Assembly (NCBI RefSeq): GCF_030687575.1
Contig: NZ_CP117439.1
Span: 4,083,501 to 4,147,500 of the forward strand
Origin: Pseudomonas sp. FP2309
Lineage (GTDB): Bacteria; Pseudomonadota; Gammaproteobacteria; Pseudomonadales; Pseudomonadaceae
DNA: 64,000 nt
Direction: 5' to 3'
Shown here: positions 17,661 through 28,094 of the stretch, in pieces
Numbering within the stretch: the first letter of the stretch is position 1
Layout of the letters: every line of letters begins with the position of its first letter
The notes under the pieces: generated by a model
Seen by the model: only the letters and a program-made list of their open reading frames with translations
What the model was told of the DNA's origin: nothing
The model's database searches: none
Program-made: the position numbers and the translations under genes

Positions 17661-18422
17661 ATGCGCGTAGTCCTGGGCGCTTTATGGATGATGACCACGG
17701 CTTGCCAGGCGGCGCCCGCGCCCCTGCGTTTCTCGGTGGCCGACAGTTGGGCGATGCCCATGGTGCAATTGGACAAGGGCCGCCCCACCCAAGGCATTCT
17801 GTATGACCTGATGTCGAGCCTCGCCACACAAGTGGGCTATCCCGCCGAATTCCACGTGCTGGCCCGCGCACGCCTGACCGGTGCCATGGCCCATGGCGAC
17901 ATTGACGTGCGCTGCTACGTCGCCCCCTCGTGGGTCGACAACCTCTCCGGGGATTACGCCTGGAGCGTGCCGTTGATGGTGCAGCGCAACGTGCTGGTGA
18001 GCACTGATAACAGGCCGGTGCAGGTGCTCAAACTGACACCGCAGTCAATCGGCACGGTGCTCAGCTACCGTTACGCGGTCCTCGACCCGCTCTTCGCCAG
18101 CGGCCAGCTCACCCGCGACGACGCGCGCAGCGAAGAACAGGTGCTGCACAAATTAGTGGCGGGGCGTTACACCTACGCGGCGAGCAACGAATGGATCGTC
18201 GACCGCTTCAACCAGCACCTGCCCGTCAGGCATCGGCTGCACAAAGTCGCGGTGATCGAAGAACAGGAACTCGGCTGCATCGTACGCAATGACCCGAACG
18301 TACCGACGCAACAGATTCTGCGCACGTTAGTGCGCATGAAAATGTCCGGTGAAATCGATGACATCATCAAGCTCTATACCGGTGAAGAGGCGGTGCCGCT
18401 GCGCACGCCTGCCAAGAATTGA
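17661..18422 (+). CDS. Periplasmic solute-binding protein, amino-acid ABC type
   Basis: A 253-residue protein with an N-terminal signal peptide (MRVVLGALWMMTTACQA-AP) and the fold signature of family 3 solute-binding proteins (LRFSVADSWAMPMV..., then a hinge region with DIDVRCYVAPSW and a closing helix MKMSGEIDDIIKLY). No permease or ATPase gene is adjacent, so it may work with a remote transporter or be a stand-alone sensor. The ligand is not predictable. The start was chosen for the signal peptide and a preceding GGAGA. Confidence 0.8.
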   Translation: MRVVLGALWMMTTACQAAPAPLRFSVADSWAMPMVQLDKGRPTQGILYDLMSSLATQVGYPAEFHVLARARLTGAMAHGDIDVRCYVAPSWVDNLSGDYAWSVPLMVQRNVLVSTDNRPVQVLKLTPQSIGTVLSYRYAVLDPLFASGQLTRDDARSEEQVLHKLVAGRYTYAASNEWIVDRFNQHLPVRHRLHKVAVIEEQELGCIVRNDPNVPTQQILRTLVRMKMSGEIDDIIKLYTGEEAVPLRTPAKN

Positions 18423-18475
18423 CAGGGGCGCCTGCATGGATGCCATTGCTCATCACTTGCCGGGGTAAATTCGGG

Positions 18476-19381
18476 CTACACCTTCCTCGCACAGTCCCCT
18501 GACGACCAATGCTTGCGCCCCTCCAGGCTGATGGCCGCCACGCTCGCCAACACAATCACGCCACCGAGCACCACCTGCAGGGCGATGTGCTCGCCCAGCA
18601 GTGTCGCGGCCAGCAGCATCGCCACCGGCGGGATCAGGTACATCGCCACCGTCGCGCGGCTGACCTCGATATGCTTGAGCACATAGCCCCAGGCCAGGTA
18701 CGCCAGGGCGCTGGGGAAAATCCCCAACAACAGCACCGCCAGGTTCTCGGGCAGCGGCGCCTGTACGACGGCTGCAGGCAGGCCCGGCAGGTTGACGCAC
18801 AGCATCAAGGTGCCGGCCCACACCATGTAGCACGCCAGGGTCAGCGGGCTGTAGCGATGGGCGTAGTGCTTCTGAACGGCGAAATACACGCTCCACGACA
18901 ACGCCGCCAGCAGAATCAACAGGCCGCGGGGGTCCATCTCCCCGAAGCCCGCGTCGCCCCAGACCACCACCAGCACGCCAAACAAGCCCAACAGTACACA
19001 GACCCAACGCCAGGCATTGACCCGCTCCTTCAAGCAGAAAAACGCGATCAGCACACTGAACAACGGCGCCGATTGCGCCAGAACGCTGGACGCCGCCGCC
19101 GTCACCCATTGCTGCCCGATATTGAGGCTGATGTGGTGCAGGAACACCCCGAAAAAACCCAGCACCAGCAACCAGGGCACATCCGGCCAGCGCGGTCGCC
19201 CAATCCCCACCACCAGCGCCACGCCGCCCATGAACACGGAGGCAATCAGAAACCGCAGCAACGCCAGCTGGCCGGGGTTGTAGCTGTGCAAGCCGATGTG
19301 CACGCCAATCGGCGAGTAAGCCCAACAGAGGATGACGCCAGCGAGGACTAGCGTAAGCTTCACGGGGGACGGGGTATTCAT
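18476..19381 (-). CDS. DMT-family (EamA) permease, likely metabolite exporter
   Basis: A 301-residue integral membrane protein of about ten helices in two EamA repeats (repeat 1 begins LVLAGVILCWAYSPIGVHIGL, repeat 2 near residue 150). This is the drug/metabolite transporter fold that usually exports amino acids or small metabolites. It is divergent from the LysR gene across 102 bases, which suggests the regulator controls it. The ATG giving MNTPSPVKL was chosen because upstream codons run into the divergent promoter. Confidence 0.88.
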   Translation of the reverse strand: MNTPSPVKLTLVLAGVILCWAYSPIGVHIGLHSYNPGQLALLRFLIASVFMGGVALVVGIGRPRWPDVPWLLVLGFFGVFLHHISLNIGQQWVTAAASSVLAQSAPLFSVLIAFFCLKERVNAWRWVCVLLGLFGVLVVVWGDAGFGEMDPRGLLILLAALSWSVYFAVQKHYAHRYSPLTLACYMVWAGTLMLCVNLPGLPAAVVQAPLPENLAVLLLGIFPSALAYLAWGYVLKHIEVSRATVAMYLIPPVAMLLAATLLGEHIALQVVLGGVIVLASVAAISLEGRKHWSSGDCARKV

Positions 19382-19483
19382 TGATGGCATCCAGACACTG
19401 AGAAGGAATGCGCTCAGTCTTGGCCCCGGCAAGCAGCAGGACAATTAAGCGTTTCTGACTTCTGAAATCAGCGGAACTGAGCA

Positions 19484-20347
19484 ATGGAACTGGCGCAACT
19501 GAAAATGGTGCGAGCCGTGGCGCAAACCGGCAGCGTGGCCCAGGCCGCACTGCAGTTGCACTGCGTGCCGTCCAACATCACCACGCGCATCAAGCAGCTG
19601 GAAAGCGAGCTGGGCACGCCGCTGTTCATTCGCGCCGGCCGTGGGCTGGCCATCAGCGCTGCGGGGGAGATCTTCCTGGAGTACTGCGAGCGCATCCTCG
19701 CGCTGGTGGACGAATCCAAACGCGCAGTGGACGCCAATGCCATTCCCCGTGGCACCCTGCGCATCGGTGCGGTGGAGTCCAGTGCCAGCGGCCGGTTGCC
19801 GCCGTTACTGGCGCAGTACCATCGGCGCTATCCCGATGTCAGTCTGGAGCTGGTCACTGGCGCCTGGAGCGAGTTGCTCGACGACCTGCAACACCATCGC
19901 CTGGACGTGGCGCTGGTGGCCGCCGGTAACCGGCGCGCCAAGCTCGAACACAGCGTGGTCTACCGTGAACGCCTGGTGTTGATAGCCAGCGCGTCCAGCG
20001 CACCGATCCACAGCGCAGCGGACCTGGCGGGCCGCACCTTGCTGGTGTGGCCAACCGGCTGCCCTTACCGGGCGGCGCTGGAAAATTGGCTCAAGCCCCA
20101 CGACTTCAAACCCGCCATCGCCAGTTATGCCAGTTGGGGCACCATCATCGGTTGCGTAAGCGCGGGGATTGGCGTGGCCTTGGCGCCGGAGGGCATCCTG
20201 GCGCGCTATGAGCAGGCCAATCAGTTGGCGTCATACCGGTTTGACGAACTGCAACCGGTGGACAACCTGCTGTTCTGGCACACCGACACCCAACGCCATC
20301 TGGCGCGGGATGCGTTTGCTCAGTTATTGCGTGAGACGTTCGGCTAA
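19484..20347 (+). CDS. LysR-family transcriptional regulator
   Basis: A 287-residue LysR-type regulator with an N-terminal winged helix-turn-helix (residues 1-60: AQTGSVAQAALQLHCVPSN then RIKQLESELGTPLF) and a C-terminal periplasmic-binding-protein-like effector domain from about residue 90. It is divergently transcribed from the EamA exporter gene, the standard LysR target arrangement. The effector is unknown. Confidence 0.92.
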   Translation: MELAQLKMVRAVAQTGSVAQAALQLHCVPSNITTRIKQLESELGTPLFIRAGRGLAISAAGEIFLEYCERILALVDESKRAVDANAIPRGTLRIGAVESSASGRLPPLLAQYHRRYPDVSLELVTGAWSELLDDLQHHRLDVALVAAGNRRAKLEHSVVYRERLVLIASASSAPIHSAADLAGRTLLVWPTGCPYRAALENWLKPHDFKPAIASYASWGTIIGCVSAGIGVALAPEGILARYEQANQLASYRFDELQPVDNLLFWHTDTQRHLARDAFAQLLRETFG

Positions 20348-20395
20348 TGCTTAACAACTGAAGCCGTTCAACCGTAAAAAGTCTGACAAGCGCAA

Positions 20396-20433
20396 ACAAA
20401 AACGCCGCCGCGTGCCAGACACGCGGCGGCGTT
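20396..20433 (-). terminator. Terminator after the muramidase/partner operon
   Basis: Perfect 14-bp arms AACGCCGCCGCGTG and CACGCGGCGGCGTT with a 5-base loop. On the minus strand they are followed by TTTTTGTTTG. It lies 20 bases after the stop of the minus-strand gene and also faces the end of the LysR gene. Confidence 0.9.
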
Positions 20434-20452
20434 GTTGTGTGCGCGGCTGTGC

Positions 20453-21058
20453 TCAGTGTTGCGCAGCGGGCGCAGCGGGCGCAGCCAGACGGGCGTATTG
20501 ATCCTGGCTGATCCAGCCGGTGAACGAACGATCCTCGGCGTTGATGAATTCCACCTGGGCCCAGCCATCCTTGAAGGCCAGCACACCGACCACATCATGC
20601 TTGACGATGTAGGGGCGCTTGGCGGCCTTGGCCCCTGGGGTTTTCTGCAGGTAGGCCTTGTCGGCAGACACCGTCACCAGGCCGATCCACGGCTTGCCGG
20701 CAGTCTGGGTCAGGTCCAGACCAGTAGCGATCTCCGGCATCAGCACATTCATGCAGCCAGGGTGCTGGCGCCCCTCCTCCACGGTCAGGGTCACACCATC
20801 GGACGACGGCGCCACGCTGCCGGGGTAGGCGTCATCCAGCCAGGTGGTGAGCGCCTCAGGCTTGCCTTGCAGGTAGAACGCGCAACTGCGGGTGACGCCC
20901 TCGCCCATGGACTCCGAATAGAAGCCTTCAACTTGATGATCCGGCGTCACGGCCAGCATCAACCCTTCGTACTTGCCCGAATGCAACGCAGCCGAACCGG
21001 CTAACGCAGGACCCACCGCGCACAACGACAACACGCCCATCACTAGAAAACGGATCAT
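20453..21058 (-). CDS. Exported protein with C-terminal SH3-like region, partner of the muramidase
   Basis: A 201-residue protein with a clear Sec signal peptide (MIRFLVMGVLSLCAVGPALAG). No family is confidently recognised. The C-terminal part (KAYLQKTPGAKAAKRPYIVKHD..., GWAQVEFIN, FTGWISQDQYARL) reads like a bacterial SH3 domain. The middle region has three cysteines that could form disulfides. The ATG follows the TAG of the upstream muramidase gene after only one base, with AAGGG about nine bases before it, so the two genes are cotranscribed and coupled. A periplasmic immunity role against that muramidase is inferred from position and export; it is not shown. Confidence 0.7.
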   Translation of the reverse strand: MIRFLVMGVLSLCAVGPALAGSAALHSGKYEGLMLAVTPDHQVEGFYSESMGEGVTRSCAFYLQGKPEALTTWLDDAYPGSVAPSSDGVTLTVEEGRQHPGCMNVLMPEIATGLDLTQTAGKPWIGLVTVSADKAYLQKTPGAKAAKRPYIVKHDVVGVLAFKDGWAQVEFINAEDRSFTGWISQDQYARLAAPAAPAAQH

Positions 21059-21059
21059 C

Positions 21060-22106
21060 CTATTTTTTCCCTTCAAGTTTTTCGTAGGCTTTTTGCATCA
21101 GGACGTCGTAGTTGCCGTAGTCCTCGCCGTTATAGTTACGCGCCATGCCGGTAAAGTCTTTGGCCTTCATGGCTTTCATCAAGGCCGGGCTTTTACTGCA
21201 AAAGCCCAGGAACGCCTTGAGTTGGTTGCCGGCGTTAACTTTTAACGCCGCCGAAAACTCAAACACAGTCTTGTAGCCACACGACGCAAAGTTGAAACCC
21301 ATGATTTGGAACATGCCCCACGACGCCGACATCAGGGCCGCTTCCTGGTCGAGGGCAAACGCCGTGGCCATGGTTTCCCAGGCCTTGGTCTGATCCTTGT
21401 TGTTAGCCTGCCACTGCGGCCCGGCTTTTTTCTTGTAGGGGTACGACAACAGCGGGTGCGCCTGATCGTAGATGTGTTTGGTGTACTTGCGAAACAAGTG
21501 CCCTTCAAACGCGATCACGGGCAGCTTGGCCGGCCCGAAACCGGAGCGACCGCCGGATTCCACGGTGGCGAAGGCCTTGATGATATTCACCGAAATACCG
21601 CCGCCCAACTGCGTGGCAGCGTTCTGGAAATCGGTTTCGCTGAGGGTCATGCCACCGTCGCACGTGGCCTGGAGCATCAATTGCCGGTTACGCCGCTCAG
21701 CTTCCACCATCGCGCGCATGCGGTCCAGGTAGACATTGACCGTGGCCTGCACCGCATCGCCCTGGTTATTGCCGAAGACGTTGAGAAAGGTCGGGATACG
21801 CAGGGTCGGGAAGGCCTTTACCGGCACTTTCACCGCTTCTTCGATCAGGCTGTTGAAGGTCCGACCGGTCGGGTCGATCACCCCGTCAGGGTGCGCGTAC
21901 TTGAGATGGCGAAACTGGTACTGGCTGATGCACTGCACCAATTGGCCATCACACTTGCCGTTTTCGGCCAGCGGAAAACCCATCTTGGGAATGATCAAAT
22001 TAAATAAATACTGGATGCACTGCACATCGGCGGGCAAGTTGCGGGCCTTACCCGGCGCGCCTACTGAAGCACTGATAAGACGGGGTAACCCTTGCAGGCT
22101 TTTCAT
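21060..22106 (-). CDS. N-acetylmuramidase-family protein with peptidoglycan-binding-like N-terminus
   Basis: A 348-residue predicted muramidase that would cut the glycan strand of peptidoglycan. Residues about 25-90 resemble a peptidoglycan-binding-1 domain (CDGQLVQCISQYQF, DGVIDPTGRTFNSL). Residues about 150-345 match the N-acetylmuramidase (DUF3380) type: ATVESGGRSGFG, with the Glu about residue 184 as the likely catalyst, then PVIAFEGHLFRKYT and SASWGMFQIMGFN. There is no signal peptide, so export would need a phage lysis system or a secretion machine such as T6SS. The ATG at 22106 is preferred to one nine bases upstream because AAGGA lies eight bases before it. Confidence 0.85.
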   Translation of the reverse strand: MKSLQGLPRLISASVGAPGKARNLPADVQCIQYLFNLIIPKMGFPLAENGKCDGQLVQCISQYQFRHLKYAHPDGVIDPTGRTFNSLIEEAVKVPVKAFPTLRIPTFLNVFGNNQGDAVQATVNVYLDRMRAMVEAERRNRQLMLQATCDGGMTLSETDFQNAATQLGGGISVNIIKAFATVESGGRSGFGPAKLPVIAFEGHLFRKYTKHIYDQAHPLLSYPYKKKAGPQWQANNKDQTKAWETMATAFALDQEAALMSASWGMFQIMGFNFASCGYKTVFEFSAALKVNAGNQLKAFLGFCSKSPALMKAMKAKDFTGMARNYNGEDYGNYDVLMQKAYEKLEGKK

Positions 22107-22365
22107 CACAGACATCCTTGTTAGTTAAAGAAGTGATGGCGCTTCAATATCAACCTGACACACTTGTCATACTCTGAAACAAGTGGCCGGCGGAAACTAA
22201 CAAGGCGGTTTCAAGTTGTCCAGACGCAGCGTCTAAAGCTGTGAAATAACCCTCACCGGTGGCTCCGCGAAAACAGCTTTTTGATTTAATCGAAGTATTG
22301 AGTCACGCGTCGGGCTACTGTCACCGGCGCAAAAACCGCCCAACCGCCCACTTTCAAGGATTGAA

Positions 22366-22932
22366 ATGAAAGCCACCCTGCTGATGCTGTCCCTCCTGGC
22401 CGTACTCTGCGGCTGCACATCGCCCCCTGTCGACATCGCGGCCTACCAGGCGCGGCCGTCCATTGCCGAAACCAAAAGCGTGGTGTTCGACGGCAAGACG
22501 TTCATGCTGAAATTCCACAAAGAAGGCCTATGGGAGTTTGTCCCTGCCCAGGAAAGCATCGATGCCTGGAGTGAATTGGTGGACTTCACCGTGGTCTCCC
22601 GCGACTTGAACCGCTTCACGCCCCTCGACCTCGCCAAGCGCGCGATCGCGTTGCATCAGCAGGAAAACCCGAACATGCCGGCGATCCTGCTGACGGACAA
22701 TAAAACCGGGATCGATTATTCGATGCATTTTTATCCCGACTCACTGCGCAAAGACGGGCAATTCTCCGAAATCAGCTATTTCAAGTACTACAGGGACAGC
22801 GTCACCGGACAGACCATCATCTTTCACTACGCGAGGAATATTCCGAAGCCGAGCAACCCGTCTGAAAGCGCTATCGCCATAGGCCGCGAAATCGTGCCGC
22901 AGATAGAGGCATTCCCGCTGTACCGCCCGTAA
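22366..22932 (+). CDS. Hypothetical lipoprotein
   Basis: A 188-residue protein with a lipoprotein signal peptide and lipobox (LLAVLCGC, cysteine about residue 17) followed by SPPVD. It is therefore expected to be anchored in the inner or outer membrane. No domain is recognised; the mature part is mixed alpha/beta with many aromatic residues. It is divergent from the muramidase gene across about 260 bases of relatively AT-rich DNA, and faces the 4.5S RNA gene. Confidence 0.7.
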   Translation: MKATLLMLSLLAVLCGCTSPPVDIAAYQARPSIAETKSVVFDGKTFMLKFHKEGLWEFVPAQESIDAWSELVDFTVVSRDLNRFTPLDLAKRAIALHQQENPNMPAILLTDNKTGIDYSMHFYPDSLRKDGQFSEISYFKYYRDSVTGQTIIFHYARNIPKPSNPSESAIAIGREIVPQIEAFPLYRP

Positions 22933-23034
22933 CGCCGTTAAGCGCGCAGCGGCAATCGACTCGCAGGCAGGGGTTGCCGGCAAAGCGTGTATAGAAATTT
23001 GGGTTGGGGGGTGTATCAGGAAGAGCGTTATGGA

Positions 23035-23144
23035 GGCAACCCCACCAGCCACACCCCGGCACACAATGTTCCCGCTGTGGCTGCTGCCTTCCGGCTCTGA
23101 CCAGGTTCACGGGTAATCGTTGCGGGGGGACCGATGGGGTCACC
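23035..23144 (-). ncRNA. ffs: 4.5S RNA, bacterial small signal recognition particle RNA
   Basis: RNA of the signal recognition particle, which binds Ffh and targets membrane proteins. Read on the minus strand, the conserved apical domain contains GGTCAGAGCCGGAAGGCAGC, matching the Ffh-binding core GGTCAGG-CCGGAAGGAAGC with its GGAA loop. The predicted ends GGTGACCCCATC and GGTGGGGTTGCC pair over 12 bp with G-U wobbles, which sets the boundaries. A promoter lies 33-60 bases upstream, so the primary transcript has a leader of about 25 bases, consistent with RNase P processing. Confidence 0.95.
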
Positions 23145-23176
23145 ATAACGACGCCTGCCTCTCGGCAAGCGGGGCC

Positions 23177-23204
23177 ATTGTACCGATCTGATCGGAAGTT
23201 ACAA
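23177..23204 (-). promoter_or_regulatory. Probable sigma-70 promoter of ffs
   Basis: On the minus strand, TTGTAA (-35), a 16-base spacer and TACAAT (-10) lie upstream of the predicted 5' end of 4.5S RNA, at a distance that leaves a leader of about 25 bases. Confidence 0.65.
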
Positions 23205-23252
23205 CCGTTGGTTCCGGATTAAAAAAATCAAGGGGCTCAAGCACTTGTGCCC

Positions 23253-24416
23253 CTACAGAATCACGGCCTCGTCCGCCCTGCCGCCCTCGTCCTGGATGAC
23301 CAGGTGAATAAAGTGCAGCTTGGCAATCACCGCCGGTGGCAGCACGAAGGGGTAGAAATCCGGCTGCCCCATGCTGCGCGACAGTTCGTTGAGCATGCCG
23401 GCCAGTTCGATCCAGGCGTTGACGAACGACAGGAACGCCGGGCCGCCGGGGTGTTCCGGGTCGTACAGCGTGCTGAGGGGGAACGGCTGGTAATCCAGGT
23501 CCATGTCACGGGCGCTCATGCCAAAGCCCAGGGCGGTGTCGACGGCGTCCATCATGTGCAGGTAATGCGCCCAGGTCTCGGCCCAGTCTTCCCAGGGGTG
23601 CATGGTGGCGTAGGCACTGACGCAGGTCTGCTGCCAGTCCGGGCGCGGTCCGTTCTGGTAGTGCTGGTCGAGGGCCTCGGCGTAACTGGCGCGTTCGTCG
23701 CCGAACAGGTCGCGAAACCGCTGCTGCCACTGGGTATTGGCAATCAGGCGGTCCCAGTAGTAGTGACCGACTTCATGGCGGAAGTGGCCAAGCAACGTGC
23801 GGTAGGGTTCACGCATCTGCACACGGACTTTTTCGCGGTGTGCATCGTCGGCTTCCTTGATGTCCAGGGTGATCAGGCCATTGGCGTGGCCGGTCATGGG
23901 CGCGTTGCCTTCGAGGTCGATACCGACGAAATCGAACGCCAGGCCGTTGTCTTCGTCGACGCTCTTGGGCACCACGCGCAGGCCCAAGCTGATCAACTGC
24001 GCCACCAGGCGACGCTTGGCGGTTTCAACCTTGCACCAGCGCTCGTGGTTTTCCGGGACCGACAGGTCGGGAATCGTGCGGTTAAGACTACAGGCCACAC
24101 ACAAGGCTGCGGTGCTATGGGCCGGGATCAGCCAGTTGCAGGCGGCCGGGGTATCGAGGTTGGCGCAGCGGCGGAACGCGCCGGCGTCGAGGTTACCGTC
24201 TTGCAGCCAGGTGCCTTCGACAGGACCGGGTTGCAGGGATGACAGGCGACTTTGCTGCGGCTGATAGCCAAGCAGCGCCTGGCAGGCCAGGCACTGGCTG
24301 TTGCGAAAGAACAATGACTGGCCGCAGCGGCATTGCCAGACCTTGCTGTTGCGCGAAGTGTCAGCCATGAACGGTGCGGCGATGCGCGAACTGAGTTGCT
24401 CGAAGTAGCGGAACAT
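23253..24416 (-). CDS. Putative zinc-binding metallopeptidase with N-terminal zinc ribbon
   Basis: A 387-residue cytoplasmic protein. The first 50 residues form a zinc ribbon (CRCG at about residues 29-32 and CLAC at 42-45). A second cysteine pair (CVAC) occurs near residue 106. The main domain has HFRHEVGHYYWD with the zincin HExxH at residues 214-218 and an upstream GHANGLITLDIKEADDAHRE segment, typical of the putative zinc-binding metallopeptidase family (PF15887). The substrate is unknown. The ATG follows AGGGAGA. It is downstream of ligA on the same strand, separated by a REP-like element. Confidence 0.85.
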   Translation of the reverse strand: MFRYFEQLSSRIAAPFMADTSRNSKVWQCRCGQSLFFRNSQCLACQALLGYQPQQSRLSSLQPGPVEGTWLQDGNLDAGAFRRCANLDTPAACNWLIPAHSTAALCVACSLNRTIPDLSVPENHERWCKVETAKRRLVAQLISLGLRVVPKSVDEDNGLAFDFVGIDLEGNAPMTGHANGLITLDIKEADDAHREKVRVQMREPYRTLLGHFRHEVGHYYWDRLIANTQWQQRFRDLFGDERASYAEALDQHYQNGPRPDWQQTCVSAYATMHPWEDWAETWAHYLHMMDAVDTALGFGMSARDMDLDYQPFPLSTLYDPEHPGGPAFLSFVNAWIELAGMLNELSRSMGQPDFYPFVLPPAVIAKLHFIHLVIQDEGGRADEAVIL

Positions 24417-24477
24417 GGCGATCTCTCCCTGGGTGACTGAGACTAGATCATTTGGCGCTCGAGATCGTTCCACTTTA

Positions 24478-24552
24478 CTTGTGGAGGGGGGGCTGCTTCG
24501 CAGCCCAGCGCAGGCAAGCCTGCTTACCACAGCAGGCCTGCTCACCACGGGT
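24478..24552. repeat. REP-like palindromic element
   Basis: A GC-rich stretch with nested inverted repeats (GGGCTGC-TTC-GCAGCCC, then GCAGGCAAGCCTGC and CAGCAGGCCTGCT) between ligA and the metallopeptidase gene. The composition and GCAAGC core resemble Pseudomonas intergenic REP sequences. It may also act as a terminator or mRNA end for ligA. Confidence 0.45.
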
Positions 24553-24558
24553 GCTGCG

Positions 24559-26966
<2,408 letters not shown>

Positions 26967-27011
26967 AAATGATGGTGCGCTTATTCTAATGACAACGCTT
27001 GAGGCCAAACC

Positions 27012-27881
27012 TCAGCGTTTCTGTGTCAGGGCGCGACGCTCGAACTCGACGATGCGCTGACGGTAGTGCTCGATGGTCTGGGCGGTCAGGACGCTGCGTT
27101 GGTCATCCTTGAGTTCGCCGTTAAGTTCCTGGGACAGTTTGCGCGCCGCGGCCACCATCACGTCGAACGCTTGTTTCGGGTGGCGCGGGCCTGGCAGGCC
27201 AAGGAAGAAACTGACCGCCGGGGTGCTGAACAGGTCGATATCGTCCAGATCGAACGTACCCGGCTTGACCGCATTGGCCATGGAGAACAGCACTTCGCCA
27301 TTACCCGCCATGCTTTCGTGACGGTGGAAGATGTCCATCTCGCCAAATCGCAGGCCGCTTTCCAGAATGTTCTGCAACAGGGCCGGGCCTTTGAAACCGG
27401 CGGCGTCGCGGCAGATCACGCTGATCACCAACACCTCTTCGGCGGCCGGCTGATCGTTGACCGACTGGCGTGCCGCGGTGGACGTCTTGCCGACGTTTTC
27501 ATCGGGGAAATCATCATCGCGGCTGCTGAAGCTCGGGCCTTCATCGACGTCGAGGTTCAGGTCGCCCTGATGCGGCTCGGCGGCGCCAGTGTTGCCACGC
27601 TTGCCACGCTTGGAAGACGGTTCACGCGCTTCCCGCAACGGCGCGCTCATGGACGGCAGGTCGTGCTCATCCAGTTGCGGTTCTTTGTGGGTATCCAGCA
27701 CACGGGGCGGCCCCAGCAGCTCGGCGCTGCCGTCGTCGTCGGGCAGATTGGACAGGTTGCGGTCCAGACGGAATTTGAGCTTGCCCTTGCCACCGCGCAT
27801 GCGGCGCCAGCCATCAAAAAGAATACCGGCAATGACAATAATGCCGATGACGATCAGCCACTCGCGCAGACCGATTTCCAT
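27012..27881 (-). CDS. zipA: Cell division protein ZipA
   Basis: Divisome protein that tethers FtsZ to the inner membrane. The 289-residue protein has a short N-terminal transmembrane helix ([20 protein letters not shown]), a basic then acidic low-complexity linker (residues about 30-145), and a C-terminal FtsZ-binding domain ([21 protein letters not shown]..., [26 protein letters not shown]). It lies downstream of smc and upstream of ligA in the conserved Pseudomonas order. Confidence 0.96.
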   Translation of the reverse strand: MEIGLREWLIVIGIIVIAGILFDGWRRMRGGKGKLKFRLDRNLSNLPDDDGSAELLGPPRVLDTHKEPQLDEHDLPSMSAPLREAREPSSKRGKRGNTGAAEPHQGDLNLDVDEGPSFSSRDDDFPDENVGKTSTAARQSVNDQPAAEEVLVISVICRDAAGFKGPALLQNILESGLRFGEMDIFHRHESMAGNGEVLFSMANAVKPGTFDLDDIDLFSTPAVSFFLGLPGPRHPKQAFDVMVAAARKLSQELNGELKDDQRSVLTAQTIEHYRQRIVEFERRALTQKR

Positions 27882-28066
27882 GTAATCCCGTGCCTCTATA
27901 AAAAATGCTGAAAAATAAGGGGTTTAGCACCGTGCAAACCGCTTTAAAACGTGGCGCCAACTCTATGTTCTGAATGGCGTTTTGCCCACGCATACGAAAA
28001 ATTGAGATTAAATTAGCACAGTTGGCGGAAAGTGTGTCGGATTGGTCGCTTTCGACACACTGGGCC

Positions 28067-28094
28067 AGCTGCAAGCTGCAAGCTGCAAGCTGCT
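28067..28094. repeat. Tandem 7-bp repeat AGCTGCA (four near-exact units)
   Basis: Three exact AGCTGCA units (28067-28087) and a fourth with one mismatch run up to and into the smc stop codon. Such heptamer arrays can change copy number by slippage. Confidence 0.8.

Noticed and set aside
20453..22932. Prophage remnant around the muramidase
   Set aside because: No integrase, holin, tail or attachment-site repeat was found beside it; the muramidase alone does not support a prophage.
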